Source: Azolla caroliniana | Lineage: Eukaryota; Polypodiophyta | DNA length: 64,000 nucleotides | Reading direction: 5' to 3' | NCBI GenBank assembly: GCA_043228905.1 | Contig: JBHGNT010000007.1 | Location: 1,240,001-1,304,000 of the forward strand | Part shown: piece after piece, positions 11,627 through 21,977 of the stretch | How positions within the stretch are numbered: position 1 is the first letter of the stretch | Layout: every line of letters starts with the position of its first letter | The notes under the pieces: generated by a model | The model's input: the letters and a program-made list of their open reading frames with translations, nothing else | Databases searched by the model: none | Told to the model about the DNA's origin: nothing | Program-made: the position numbers and the translations under genes

Positions 11627-11843
11627 TGTTAAGAATTAGGTAATTAACTACGAGTTAATTAGTACCTAATTATGTGATTAAGCTAAGCGAAAGATTAAAT
11701 GATATGTGTGTGTATGTCATAATGTTAACTTCCTCTCTCTCTTCCTCTCATCACATACACACACATATCACTTAATCTTCCGCTTAGCTTAATCACATAA
11801 TTAGGTACTAATTAACCCGTCGTTAATTACCTAATTCTTAACA
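11627..11843 (-). repeat. copia-1 5' LTR, almost perfect palindrome
   Basis: 217 bp with TG..CA ends (TGTTAAGAATTAGG...CCTAATTCTTAACA). The left arm 11627-11717 and right arm 11753-11843 are inverted complements over 91 bp with four mismatches by hand count. The loop is about 35 bp, CT-rich. Its status as an LTR rests on the adjacent primer site and on gag following at the expected distance. A foldback element at exactly this place is the alternative. Confidence 0.75.
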
Positions 11844-12107
11844 AGTATCATGTTGTATACTAATGACATGTGCCTCGAGAGCACAATGAGATTGTTGAAG
11901 TTCGGAAATCTTGTGCAAGGTAGAATTAAGGAAATTTTGTATTTGGTGAAAATACGACTCAATGGGAATTGGCCCAGGAGAATTTCCTTGAATTCCTTCC
12001 GCTTGGGCAGATGCCATCGGGTCGTTATTATAAGCCATTGAATGATAATTTCTTGCAAAGAAATAGGATAAGGTCAGACAAATAGTCATAACATTATGTG
12101 CAAACAT
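11838..12107 (-). pseudogene. gypsy-1 gag N-terminal fragment
   Basis: A short frame (MAYNNDPMASAQAEGIQ, then a QIQNFLNSTLHKISELQQ helix) lies right of copia-1, in the place where gypsy-2 has its gag start. The frame stops at the copia-1 border. Assignment rests mainly on position and on the shared leader that follows. Confidence 0.5.
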
Positions 12108-13516
12108 TAATCGATATCATTATCTCCCGTCAATACCCCTCTAGATGTATGAGATGAGGTTCAAGATCAAGTTACTATGGTAACACAAAGGTGTTTTAAT
12201 AACCATGGGGGTGACAAATGAATGTCTTTCCTTGATCTCTATATTGATTTTTTCATGGCGGCTCCCCGAGGTTCAACCATTTATGTTCGCGTCATGAATA
12301 GTTATACATGAAAAAATGTTAACAATAAACATATTTTATAGTCATATGTATCAATAATGTTGTATGGTCTCGGTCATATTTGAACTCCAAACCTCAAGAG
12401 AAAAGCCGTTAAACACTTGAGCTAACCAAATAGGTTGCTCATATTGAATGCTTAATTTTTTTGCGTATAAGACATATCTGAAGACCTTTGCCCATATATG
12501 TTTTTTTAAAAGAAAACATATTTGTCTAGAAACCTTATTTCTCCCTCGTTAACAAGAAAACTATGTTGGTGCGTTACCCAACCTCAAGTCTCATCATTAT
12601 GATGAGATACCCCAAAGTGCAACCCAATGGTCAAGCCACACAAGCTTCGTAGTAGTCCCACGTGACCCATCACATGGTTACATCATAATTTACGAATGCC
12701 TTCCGAAATGATGATCTCATGGTGGCATCGTAACCATGTAACGAGGGAGGGATGTTGGATGTGTGTCATAGGAGCGACCTCACATGATGTGGATCAAGCC
12801 CTAACGTTCACAACATCATTTTGGTTATGACCGTTTCGTTCTAACGTGTAGCAAAATCGAGGTAACCAACGGGTATGACTACAAAAAAAAATTGTTAAAA
12901 AGGGTGGTGACTACGTCATTCTCACAAAAATGTGAGGACGGCCACCAAGATCCTTTCCCCGAAAAGGACAACGTTCGATATTCCAAAATCACATAATAAA
13001 CACTAATATACACATATTTATGTTTATCACATGTATACGATTAAATACGTATACACATGATTACATATGCATATATTAAAGAATCGTAACATAACATAAC
13101 CAATGAATGATGTATCGAGGCATATATCCTCAACCCACACAAAACATCCAAAATAAGGGTGAACGTAATATGCAATTGAGGTATTGACCTCAGATTACGC
13201 ATACGACACAAATCACATATTATTTACATAGAAATCGAGGTATTGACCTCATACGCATACGTAACATATGTATGTGAACATAACACGCAATTGAGGTATT
13301 AACCTCGTACACATACAACACAAATCACATATCAAATATATGTCAAATGAGGTATTGACCTCATACACATATGTATACGTTTTATACAACCAATTATAAT
13401 TTACCACTACAACATAATTAAATCAATGAAAAAAAATACATATTGACTATACATGATTAGATTGGGTGAAGAAAAAATAGAAAAAAAAATTTAAGGAAGA
13501 GTTACAGAAGTTTTAT
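12108..13516 (-). other. gypsy-1 untranslated leader
   Basis: No coding frame. About 12140-12280 matches the gypsy-2 leader (22915-23070): CCCCTCTAGA, TATGAGATG, CTATGGTAACAC, ACCATGGGGG and ATGGCGGCTCCCCGAGG in the same order. Further right is the palindromic tandem array at 13178-13362. Confidence 0.6.
13178..13362. repeat. Four tandem units each carrying palindrome GAGGTATTGACCTC
   Basis: GAGGTATTGACCTC (arms GAGGT/ACCTC) occurs at 13178, 13237, 13349 and with one change at 13293. The period is 59, 56 and 56 bp. The spacers share ACACAAATCACATAT and CATACGCATA-like text. It lies in the gypsy-1 leader. A protein-binding or RNA-hairpin role is possible but unproven. Confidence 0.85.
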
Positions 13517-14061
13517 TGTTGATAGCTATCTGGATCAAGCTCGATCTCACATCAATTGATCACCATCCAACAAGAAGAAATAAAAACAATCAACAAAAGA
13601 AACCAACTATTATAGCTTGATCCTAATGTAAGCATATGATAAGGAATTAATGGATAGATAGATAGAAAGGAAAGAGAGAAAGAAGGGTGTCAATCCACCT
13701 GACCACTCCTGAGCGAAGGGATCGAGATGGACTCGAGCCTCGATCGGCGTCCCATACCACTGTTGTGACATCGAGCCGTACCTAGTGCCAATGCACTCGC
13801 TACAAGAGTTGATCCACCACAAGGACAGAGTCTCGGCATAGTCAATAATGTGTCAAATGAGGGTAGGTAGGCCTCATATCTATAGCCAAACGAAGGGCCC
13901 CAAGCAAGTTCACAATTGGCCTTAATAGGTTGTCTCAATCCCAAGGATTAAAAGTAATTCTTCCCTTCTTTACACTCGTTTAACCCTCACACTTTATCCA
14001 CATGTATAGAATACTACGGTAAAATCTTACCATGGGATATTATATGGTCATGCCCATAACA
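13517..14061 (-). repeat. Candidate gypsy-1 5' LTR
   Basis: The right border is good: ...GCCCATAACA ends at 14061, directly against LINE-A. Internal blocks recall the gypsy-2 LTR (ATGGATAGATAG, TCCACCTGACCAC, CGTCCCATACCAC, GAGGGTAGGTAGGCCTCATAT). The left border at TGTTGATAG (13517) is a guess, and no canonical tRNA-Met primer site is seen next to it. Confidence 0.45.
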
Positions 14062-15450
14062 TGCAACATATAAAGTATAATGTGTGAAGTGTACATCTCC
14101 ATATTTTCCCATGTCATGCTACATTTTCATTGCAAAAATGCCTCATTTACATGCATATGAAGCAAGTGTGTTGTATCCCATCTTCCAAACCATTTTTCCA
14201 TATATTGCATCCAACCAAAGCACAAAATTTTACAAGTTTATGTCTTTTGGATCTTTTTGCTTGCTTCCCATGTACTTCTAGGAAGTCGACATGAAGGAAG
14301 TTTTTGAACCTTACGGATGTATTTGACAACCCTTTTCATGGCCATGATCTCAATGGGAAGTCATACCATCTCAAGAAGTAGGAGGATTTAAGGCATTTGT
14401 TTCTTGACCTAGAAAAACTTTGTAACAAAATGCTTTTTCAAACTCTTTCCAAGTGAACTTAGGGATGCTACCTCCCCATACAGAAGCATGGGTGCCATCA
14501 AAGTGTCAAAAAGGTATTTCTTCCCAACACTTAATTTCTTAATGATTATTGTATGTGTTCTACAATTTGAAGGAAGTTCAAGGCCAAGGTATTTGAATCT
14601 TTCCACATTCAAGAGCCTCATTATTGTACATAATGCATGGATTTTTATTTTTGTTGGGGGAGGGGGGGCTCTTCACAAGCATAATTCTTCCAATGGCCTC
14701 ATAATTCTTTTTTTGACACTCAACTTACTATGGATGTATAATTCTTCTAATGCTCTGATGAATTTTTTTGCACATCTCCTAAAGTATTTCACAAAAGCAC
14801 CACATCATCCACATACATCAAAAGTATGATGACTGCATTCCCAATGCCAACGCTTTCTTTCTTTACGAAGTTGGCAACTATTTGTTCTAATTCATCAATG
14901 CATAGACCAAATAGACTTGGTGACCTTACTTAATACCAATAATGTTATTGAAAAAATCTAAAATTCCATCATCAATGCACACATAACATGTAACCTTCTC
15001 ATAAATTTGGGAAATTGCAAACATATATTCAATTGGCACCCAAGTTCTTCCATTCACTTCCAAAGATGCTCATGAGGTACCATATCAAAAGTTTTCTTGA
15101 AGTCTATGAAGCAACAATATAAACCCTTCTCAAGCAACTTTTTTCCATTAATAGTTGAAGGGTGACAAGATGATCGATGATGTTGTGGTGTTTTCGAAAA
15201 TCAGGTCCATTAGCTCTCTTATCATTATTTTCAACTCATGCACAGTCTAACATTTGATTCCATTATACATCCAAATAGTTGTGTCATTAATGAGCCAACC
15301 ATGATGGTTCAGATGTTGTTTACATTATTTACATATGAACCACCTTTATGTAAAGGTTTGACCCATTTTTTAGTCCAATCGTATGGCGTGCCATGTTGTA
15401 ATGCATGATTAAACATATCACTAATCCATGCATGTGTTTCTTTTCCCGTT
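14062..15450 (-). mobile_element. LINE remnant A (non-LTR retrotransposon), 3' part
   Basis: Minus-strand reverse transcriptase with several frameshifts. Starting near 15130 it reads IDFKKTFDMVP (RT block A), then a GIK/GH block, then the active site YVDDVVLL near 14860-14830, then FKYLGLELPSN and YLFDTLMAPMLLYG (14621-14409), and a 3' tail down to about 14062. The 3' tail aligns with LINE-B (17820-17970 and 25060-25130), so A and B are the same family in opposite orientation. It is cut at its 3' side by the gypsy-1 LTR. No functional frame remains. Confidence 0.75.
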
Positions 15451-15524
15451 GTTGCAAATTTATGCGTGTACACGTGCTACTTGAGTAGGACAACCAAGAA
15501 CTTGAACCAGAGAGGATGGATGAC

Positions 15525-15710
15525 TCAAAGGCTCGTCAAAGTCGAATGATCATAAGACTCAAAAGATCATTAAACTCAAAAGCTTTGATGAATCTAAGGT
15601 AGGTCAAAGTCGAAAGTAAGTTAGAGTCAAAAGATCAGCAAAGTCAAAAGTTTTGTAGAGTCGAAGATTCTTTCGAGTCAAAGGTTCCTCAAAGTTAAAG
15701 GTCACGAAGA
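15525..15710. repeat. Degenerate minisatellite around (A/G)(C/G)TCAAAAG
   Basis: Repeated GACTCAAAAG, AACTCAAAAG, GGTCAAAGTCGAAAG, GAGTCAAAAG, AAGTCAAAAG and GAGTCAAAGG blocks spaced about 14-25 bp. No coding frame. It lies between LINE-A and the start of LINE-B and may be part of the LINE-B 5' UTR. Confidence 0.65.
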
Positions 15711-16196
15711 CCCGAACAACAAAATCATACGTAAGATTATGATTGAACCACATAATTAACCCAAAGTTCATGAAATTATGAATAAATTTTATAGTATTAA
15801 ATCTAAAATTGCTAGATTAAGAAAGAAAGAAATTAGGGATTGCAAGTTTTTGGAGGTTTCTTATTACAACAATGGTAAATTTCAAAAATTAAACATGAAC
15901 TAAGAACCCTAAATTTCATGAAGAAGAAAGAAATTAAACCTTACGACAACAAGTATGTTTCGGAGAAGATGAAGAGGAAGAGGAAGAAAAGAATTAGAGT
16001 GACGAAGCTTCAGGGGGAAATCCTCGAGTTTTGAGACAATACACAAGTTTCGATCCACAACATCAAACATGACAACTTGTACATTCAAAAATGTAGCTAT
16101 GAGATCATGTACAAATTTGTCCTAACGATAACTTGGTCACGATATGGTAAACACCCATTAGGGAGTCACAACATTTGGAACTATGATCCATAATGA

Positions 16197-16931
16197 GTGA
16201 GATCACCAAAGATTCTTGATATTAATGCAACAACATTAGCCATAATAGAGACAATTCTTATGAGCCATTTGATTTCCTTTCAAGAAACCATAAACAAGCA
16301 AGGTGAAGAGATTAGGGCACTCATGACAGAGGATACAAAACTACAAATTATTGTTATTGAAAATGAGAGTCTTAAGAAAACCGTTGCAAAACTTCAAGAG
16401 GAGATTAGAGAAAGTAAAGTAGTTTCATTAGAAACAAAAAAGTGTTTAAACAAGATTTCACTAAAAGAAGAATTGAATAAGGAAAAAATGGACACAATGC
16501 AGGATGTGAGTGAAATGGAAAATGTATGCACAACAAAGGTCTTAGGTGATGTTTATGGTGGGGATGTATTCTCTAACTCACTTGTTATGTATGTGATGAA
16601 TCCATAAAAGAAGCTCAAAAGTATAGATATCCAAGAATTGAAAGAACATTAATAGATATCAATGAATATTGACATCCGTGAGATTAAAGAGGAGACAGTG
16701 GAAACACCTGCATCCATTACAAAGATTATCAATGACTTCTTTAATGTGCATTATGGTATGTCAGATGTGAATTTCTATAGGGCACATACAGTTGGGAAAC
16801 ATGATGTTGCTTGTTGGGGAGAAAGGCCTATTGTATATAGAATGGCCGATGATACCATGTCAAGCATCATAATTGAAAATAGTTGGGTTTCCTCACAGGT
16901 ATGCTTTGTGAGTCAGGGTTACACTATCTAG
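16197..16931 (+). pseudogene. LINE-B ORF1-like protein: coiled coil plus L1 ORF1p-like domain
   Basis: Two frames, 16197-16607 and 16662-16931. The first has a heptad-like coiled coil (INKQGEEIRALMTEDTKLQ, ENESLKKTVAKLQEEIRES). The second begins with MNIDIREIKEETVETPASIT and continues with NFYRAHTVGKHDV and RPIVYRMADDTM. The order coiled coil, then I..FF...G, then RAH.VGK, then RPI resembles the RNA-binding ORF1p (Transposase_22 type) of animal L1 elements, which is not the usual plant L1 ORF1. Stops separate the two parts, so it is decayed. It lies in the same orientation upstream of the LINE-B reverse transcriptase. The coiled coil is clear; the ORF1p assignment is by motif reading only. 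Confidence 0.5.
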
Positions 16932-16959
16932 CAACAAAATGTTTGTTGTAAAGCATGTG

Positions 16960-17970
16960 AAGAAAAATTGGAAAATAAATTTAAGGATATGCCCAAAAAT
17001 AGAAACATATGCAAATAATGACAATTCATAGTGAATTTTGTAAAGGAAGAAGGCATTAAAGAAGTTTTCATTAGGAATGTAGTCATCACGTTTTTGTTCT
17101 ATGAAGATGATGTGGTACTTTTTACAAATACTTTAGGAGATGCACAAAAGCATATGAGAGCATTGTAAGACTTTTGCATGCATACAAAGTTGAGTGTCAA
17201 TAGCTCTAAAACAAATATTATACTTGTGAAGAGCCAAAATAAGGATAAATCATGCATTATGTACAATAATGAGCCACTTGAAACAATGGAAAGCTTTCAA
17301 TACCTTGACCTTGAAGCTCTTACAAATTATAGATGGAATGAATGTGCTACTTGCCAACTACAAGCAAGAAAGAGGGCATATTATGAAGTTAAGAACACAT
17401 GCAATCATGAACAAATTAAATGTTGAATACTCAAGAAATACCTTTCTTGACACTAGTGCTTCTCTATGGGGTGGAAGTATGGGTGATAGCATCCCTAATT
17501 CCACTTGGGAAGAGATTGAAAATGTCCAAAAACATTTTCATGCAAAGTTTCTTCGCCTTAAGAAACAAACGCCACACCCGCTCCTATTTCTTGAAATAGG
17601 ATCGCTTCCATTTGACATCATGACCAAGCAAAGGCTTGTCAAATGATGCTTACGGTTCAAAAAAGTCCCTCACAAAGAGTCATGCGAGAAGGACTTAGCA
17701 ACAATATACTCCTCTAGTGTTAATAGGCGTGGAGAGTTGTCATAAGGGAAACTTGCAAGTACAATTTGGAGGGAAGGGAATGAACCTAGCAACTTCCAAA
17801 ACTCACATAGAAAGCAACATAAAGATCCAAAAGCCACATTAAAGCAAAATTTTTTGTTCTAGATGGATGCAAAATATGGAAACATGGTTTTGAAAATGGG
17901 ATGCAACACACTTGTTTCTATGATGCATTAATAGATTGCTCTATAAATGAGGCCTTTTTGCAACACCAAT
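16960..17970 (+). mobile_element. LINE remnant B, reverse transcriptase 3' part, split by gypsy-2
   Basis: Plus-strand RT sequence: VKEEGIKEVFIRNVVITFLF then YEDDVVLF (active site YADD/YVDD with Ala/Val to Glu), CMHTKLSVNSSKTNIILVKS, ESFQYLDLEAL and, after a frameshift, FLDTSASLWGGSMG and NVQKHFHAKFLRLKKQTPHP. The sequence stops at 17970, where the gypsy-2 LTR begins, and continues at 25060 beyond gypsy-2 (homology to LINE-A runs across the join). The RT N-terminus and endonuclease between the ORF1-like part and 16960 are deleted. Confidence 0.8.
17966..17970. repeat. gypsy-2 target-site duplication, left copy
   Basis: CCAAT directly before the LTR terminus TGTTAAGAG. The same five bases follow the other LTR at 25060-25064. 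Confidence 0.9.
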
Positions 17971-18443
17971 TGTTAAGAGTCTATTACTAATTAATAGACC
18001 AAACTAAAGTAAAAGAAGGAAAATAGAATGGATAGAAGAACCCGTTCCACCCGACCACCCCCGAGCTATGATCTAGACATAGCCAACCTACCACCGACAT
18101 CCTATACCACCGGATATTAGGATGACTAATACCTTGGAAGAGATAAACAAGATCGTCGAGACAAAAGCCTAGCCCGCACCACCAGTGTCTAAGACAACAA
18201 CCTTTCGACGTAATATGATTATGAGGGTAGCTAAGCCTCATATTTATACCTTTTCCTAGGCCCCTTGAATCGATGTGCCTTTCTAAAAGGCTCTCCATTC
18301 ATTGGTTGTCCAAATCATGATAGTGCATGCACTTATCATTCCTTCTATCCAATCATTAGTCCCCTTTTTAACATTAGTGAACATACCCTTCACTAATGTA
18401 GATATTGGTGACCTACCCTCACCAACATTATGTGTACATAACA
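17971..18443 (-). repeat. gypsy-2 3' LTR
   Basis: 473 bp, TGTTAAGAG...TACATAACA on the plus strand. It aligns end to end with 24586-25059. Confidence 0.93.
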
Positions 18444-18457
18444 TGCTCCCCTACTTC
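18444..18457 (-). other. gypsy-2 polypurine tract
   Basis: Minus strand GAAGTAGGGGAGCA lies directly upstream of the 3' LTR start and is the expected plus-strand primer. Confidence 0.8.
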
Positions 18458-19683
18458 AAAAGATTGCACTCTTGCAATATAAAGTAAGGAAATTGTGCCT
18501 TAAGAGTATGCTCGCGTTCCCATGTGGCATCATCAATAGGTTTATCCATCCATTTGATCTTGAAGAGCTGAATCTCTTTAGAACATAAACGTTTAGTACG
18601 AGAATCAAGAATTCGTTTAGGAACATGAGGTTTGTAAGAAAAATCCTCTAATGTTACAAGATCTTGGATTGTGATGGTGTTATCACCAGAGCCTAAAAAT
18701 GGTTTTAGACGACTAACGTGAAAAACAGGATGAATACCAACGTTACGGGGTAAGGCAAGGTGATAAGCAAATGACCCAACCCGCTTAAGGATTTCAAATG
18801 GGCCACAATATCGTGGGGCTAACTTAGCGCACTTGCCCGTAGACAATGACGTAGAGTCAGTAGGGACACGCAAAAAACCTTTTTGACCAATAGTAAATGC
18901 ACGAGGACGTCTATCCTGATCAGCATAAAATCGAGCACGATCTTGAGCTGTCTTGACATTATCTTTGGCAATATGCAACATTTGGTTCATGTCTTGCAAA
19001 AAATTGTGTGTATTGTCTAATGTATCACGATGAATCGTGACATCAACTGGGGCACGTGGCTGAAAACCATACATCAACATAAAAGGACTATATCCAATGG
19101 GTGTATGTTTAAAGCTATTATAGGCAAATTCTAAGATAGGAAGGTATTGCTCCCACTTAGAAGGGGTTTTTGCTATATAAGCTTGAACCATGTCCTCAAT
19201 AATTTGATTAACTTGTTCAGTTTGTCCATCAGACTGAGGATGATATGCGGAACTCATGCTCAACGTAGTTTCTAGTTTCTTAAAGACTTGAGTCCAAAAG
19301 TCACTAGTAAACTTGGAATCTTGATCACTAACAATATCCATTGGCAATCCATAAAAACGAAATAACTCATCAACAAATTGATAAGACAATTGTTGAGCGG
19401 TTACCGTGGTTTTGGTAGGAATAAATCTAGCCAATTTTGTTAGTCTGTCAACGACAACCCAAATGGCATCATGACCCCTCTGTGTACGACGTAAACTAAC
19501 AATAAAATCCATTAAGATACTTTCCCATTTGTTGTTGGGAATATCTGAGGGAAGTAAAAGACCCGTAGCTTTAAGTCGTTCTGACTTATTAATCTGACAT
19601 TGTAAGCATTGAGTTACGTATTTTTGCACGTCAGAGTGCATCTTAGGCCAGAAAAAGTACTCGAGATGAGAACGAGTGTGCAT
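18451..19683 (-). pseudogene. gypsy-2 integrase with C-terminal chromodomain
   Basis: About 410 codons. The HHCC finger is split by a frameshift (the HH half lies at the end of the preceding frame; here C..C in YVTQCLQCQINK). The DDE core shows MDFIVSL, VSDQDSKFTS and HPQSDGQTEQVN. After the GPF block (APRYCGPFEILKRVGSFAY) a chromodomain follows: VPKRILDSRTKRLC, FKIKWMDKPIDDATWERE. Chromodomain integrases direct insertion to marked chromatin in this clade. The frame itself is intact, but it is out of frame with the RT/RNase H part. Confidence 0.9.
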
Positions 19684-21977
19684 TGTATTCCAGGATGACC
19701 AGCAAATCGTGCATCATGACATTCATGAAGAATTTTCTGTTTTACGTTTGGTAAATCTAGAACATAGACCTTTCCACTACAGTAGAGCAAACTGTTTGTA
19801 ATGTGAAAGGTCGCCTTCGAGGGTAGAGTGCTAGTATCGACATCTAAACTAGATTCGTTTTTCGTCCAGTATTTCAAAAATTTATTGTCATCAAGGTATT
19901 TCCCTCGAAGGTGATCTAAAAGATCAGATTTTATTTCCCTGAAGCTAAGCATGTTAACTTCTTTAATGCGACTAAGAGCATCCGCAACAGAGTTCATAGA
20001 ACCCTTGCGATACCGTATGGAAAAATCAAAATCTTGCATAAGGTCAGCCCAACGGCCTTTACGACCAACAAGATCTGGCTGGTCACAAAAATACTTCAAT
20101 GATTGATGGTCTGTTGTAACCACAAATTTATTTCCATAGAGATAATGCCTCCATGTTTTAAGTGCATGTATTACCACAAACAACTCTTTCTCTTGAACCG
20201 AATACCAAGATTGAGGAACATCAAGCTTCTTACTTTCAAAAGCAATAGGGTGACCGCCTTGATAAAGAATGGCACCAATAGCATAATCACTAGCATTGGT
20301 TTCGATTGAGAAAGGCTTAGAAGGCTCCGGTAATAGAAGAGTGGGAACCTGACACACATGCTTTTTGAGTGTCTCAAATGATTTGTCAAGTTGTTCATTC
20401 CATGCAATCGGTTTGACAATCTTACATGGATGACCTTTTAAAAGGTCAGTTAATGGAGTAGTCAATTTGGAATAGTTACGAATTGATTTTCGTAAAAATC
20501 CAACAAACCCTAAGAATGATCGCGGTTCACAAATATTATGAGGAATGGGCCAAATTTTAACCTTTTCAATACGAGAAGGTTCAATTTCAACACCATTTTC
20601 CATAATTAAATGACCTAGGTACACAATAGATTTTTGGAAAAAATCACATTTTGAATGTTTTGCATAGAAAGAGTTATAGTCACGCAACTTTTGCAAAACA
20701 AATCAAACATGTTGAACAGGATCTTGTAAGGTACGGCTATATATCAAAATATCATCCAAGAAGACGACAACAAAATCACCAAGTTGATCTCGAAAAATGT
20801 CATTCATCGCTTGTTGGAATGTGGCTAGAGCATTGGTCAACCCGAAAGGCATGACTAAAAACTCATCATGGCCATAGCGCATACGAAAAGCGGTTTTAGG
20901 AATATCATCCTCAGCAATGCGAATCTGATGATAACCTATTCGTAAGTCAATTTTCATAAAATATTGGGCCCCATGCAAACGATCAATCAAATCATCGGCA
21001 CGAGCTAACGGATATGCATTTTTAATTGTCATTTTATTCAAACGGTGATAATTGATACACATTCGCCATGAACCTTCCTTCTTCTTAACTAATAGAACTG
21101 GTGCACCCCAAGGTAATTTACTATACCTAATGTGGCCCATACTCAAGTATTCCTTAAGTTGTTTAGCGATCTCATCCTCTTCTAATCGACTAAGTCGGTA
21201 AGGTGGAATGCTGACAGGAGCAGCACCAGGAATGAGTTCAATTTGATGGTCCACATTACGTTTTGGTGGTAAAGTAAGTGGCAATTCGTTAGGAAACGCG
21301 TCTTGAAAATTGTCTAAAATAGAGTCGAGTAATCGTTGTTCATAATGTGGTAATTGTGTGGCGTCAATATTAAAATAATAAAATTGAAGCGCAGGATCAA
21401 TTACACACAAATAAATTAATGAACTTGAATACTCGCTTAAAGATTTAGAAGACACAAGTGAACGAGAAGGAAGTTTGGAATATTGAATAAAATGTTTACA
21501 ATTATTAAGTTCAAATGTGATTGAGTGATTAACCCAATCAATGGACAAAGAAGGGTTTTTATTAAAAAACCAAGGGTATCCTAAAATGACATCTGCAGAT
21601 TGTAGTTTCATAACATGAAAGTCAAGCTTCTCCAAATAGGTATCTATTTGAATTGGCAGTTGACAAACAATGCCACTGATGTATTGAACACTTCCATTTG
21701 CCATGTGAACTTGATAGATATGATCACTTGCGTTTATGTGGAGTTCCATTTGCTGCACAAAGTGATCATTAAGAAAATTGTGAGAACTACCGGAATCAAA
21801 CAAGAAATGTGCTTGTATTCCATTGATATACCCGACTGCTCGGAGTAAATCATTAGGTCCAAGTAAATGTGAAGGAAAAGTGCATTCACATGAACTTAAG
21901 TGGTTGGTATGAACTTCAACAACATCAAAAGACTCACATGTGTGACTCATAGATTTGTCTTGAAGAGGGGTGTTCAT
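19614..21977 (-). pseudogene. gypsy-2 protease, reverse transcriptase and RNase H
   Basis: Protease: [14 protein letters not shown] and [13 protein letters not shown]. Reverse transcriptase: [34 protein letters not shown] and active site [12 protein letters not shown] single TGA after DPVQHV (20700-20702) interrupts an otherwise continuous frame, probably CGA to TGA. RNase H follows: FSIETNASDYAIGAIL (TDASD with Asp to Asn), VVTTDHQSLKYF and NSVADALSRI. It overlaps the integrase frame at 19614-19683 through a frameshift. Confidence 0.92.

Larger units (their letters stand above)
10089..11843 (-). mobile_element. Truncated Ty1/copia element (copia-1) nested in gypsy-1
   Basis: From right to left on the minus strand: LTR 11627-11843, primer-binding site 11615-11626 directly adjacent, gag (11509-10955), zinc-knuckle region (about 10906-10550), pre-integrase fragment (10388-10089). 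Integrase, reverse transcriptase and the 3' LTR are absent. No target duplication could be found, because the left end is a deletion inside gypsy-1 gag. The sequence on both sides belongs to gypsy-1 (gag N-terminus right, gag C-terminus left), so the insertion came after gypsy-1, followed by a deletion that also removed the middle of gypsy-1 gag. Confidence 0.8.
8600..14061 (-). mobile_element. Ty3/gypsy remnant (gypsy-1), truncated and interrupted by copia-1
   Basis: Minus-strand element. From its 5' end (right) it shows a candidate LTR ending at 14061, a leader with tandem repeats, a gag N-terminus (11838-12107), then the inserted copia-1 (about 10089-11843), then gag C-terminus with zinc knuckle (9960-10080), protease and partial reverse transcriptase (8612-9841). 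RNase H, integrase and the other LTR are missing, so the left end near 8600 is a deletion border. The leader shares two marks with gypsy-2, a CCATGGGGG block and a CATGGCGGCTCCCCGAGG block, so the two belong to related families. The right end abuts LINE-A. Confidence 0.8.

Noticed and set aside
13178-13362. CRISPR-like array
   Set aside because: Four units with palindromes and partly similar spacers in a plant nuclear retroelement leader; spacers are repeats, not unique.
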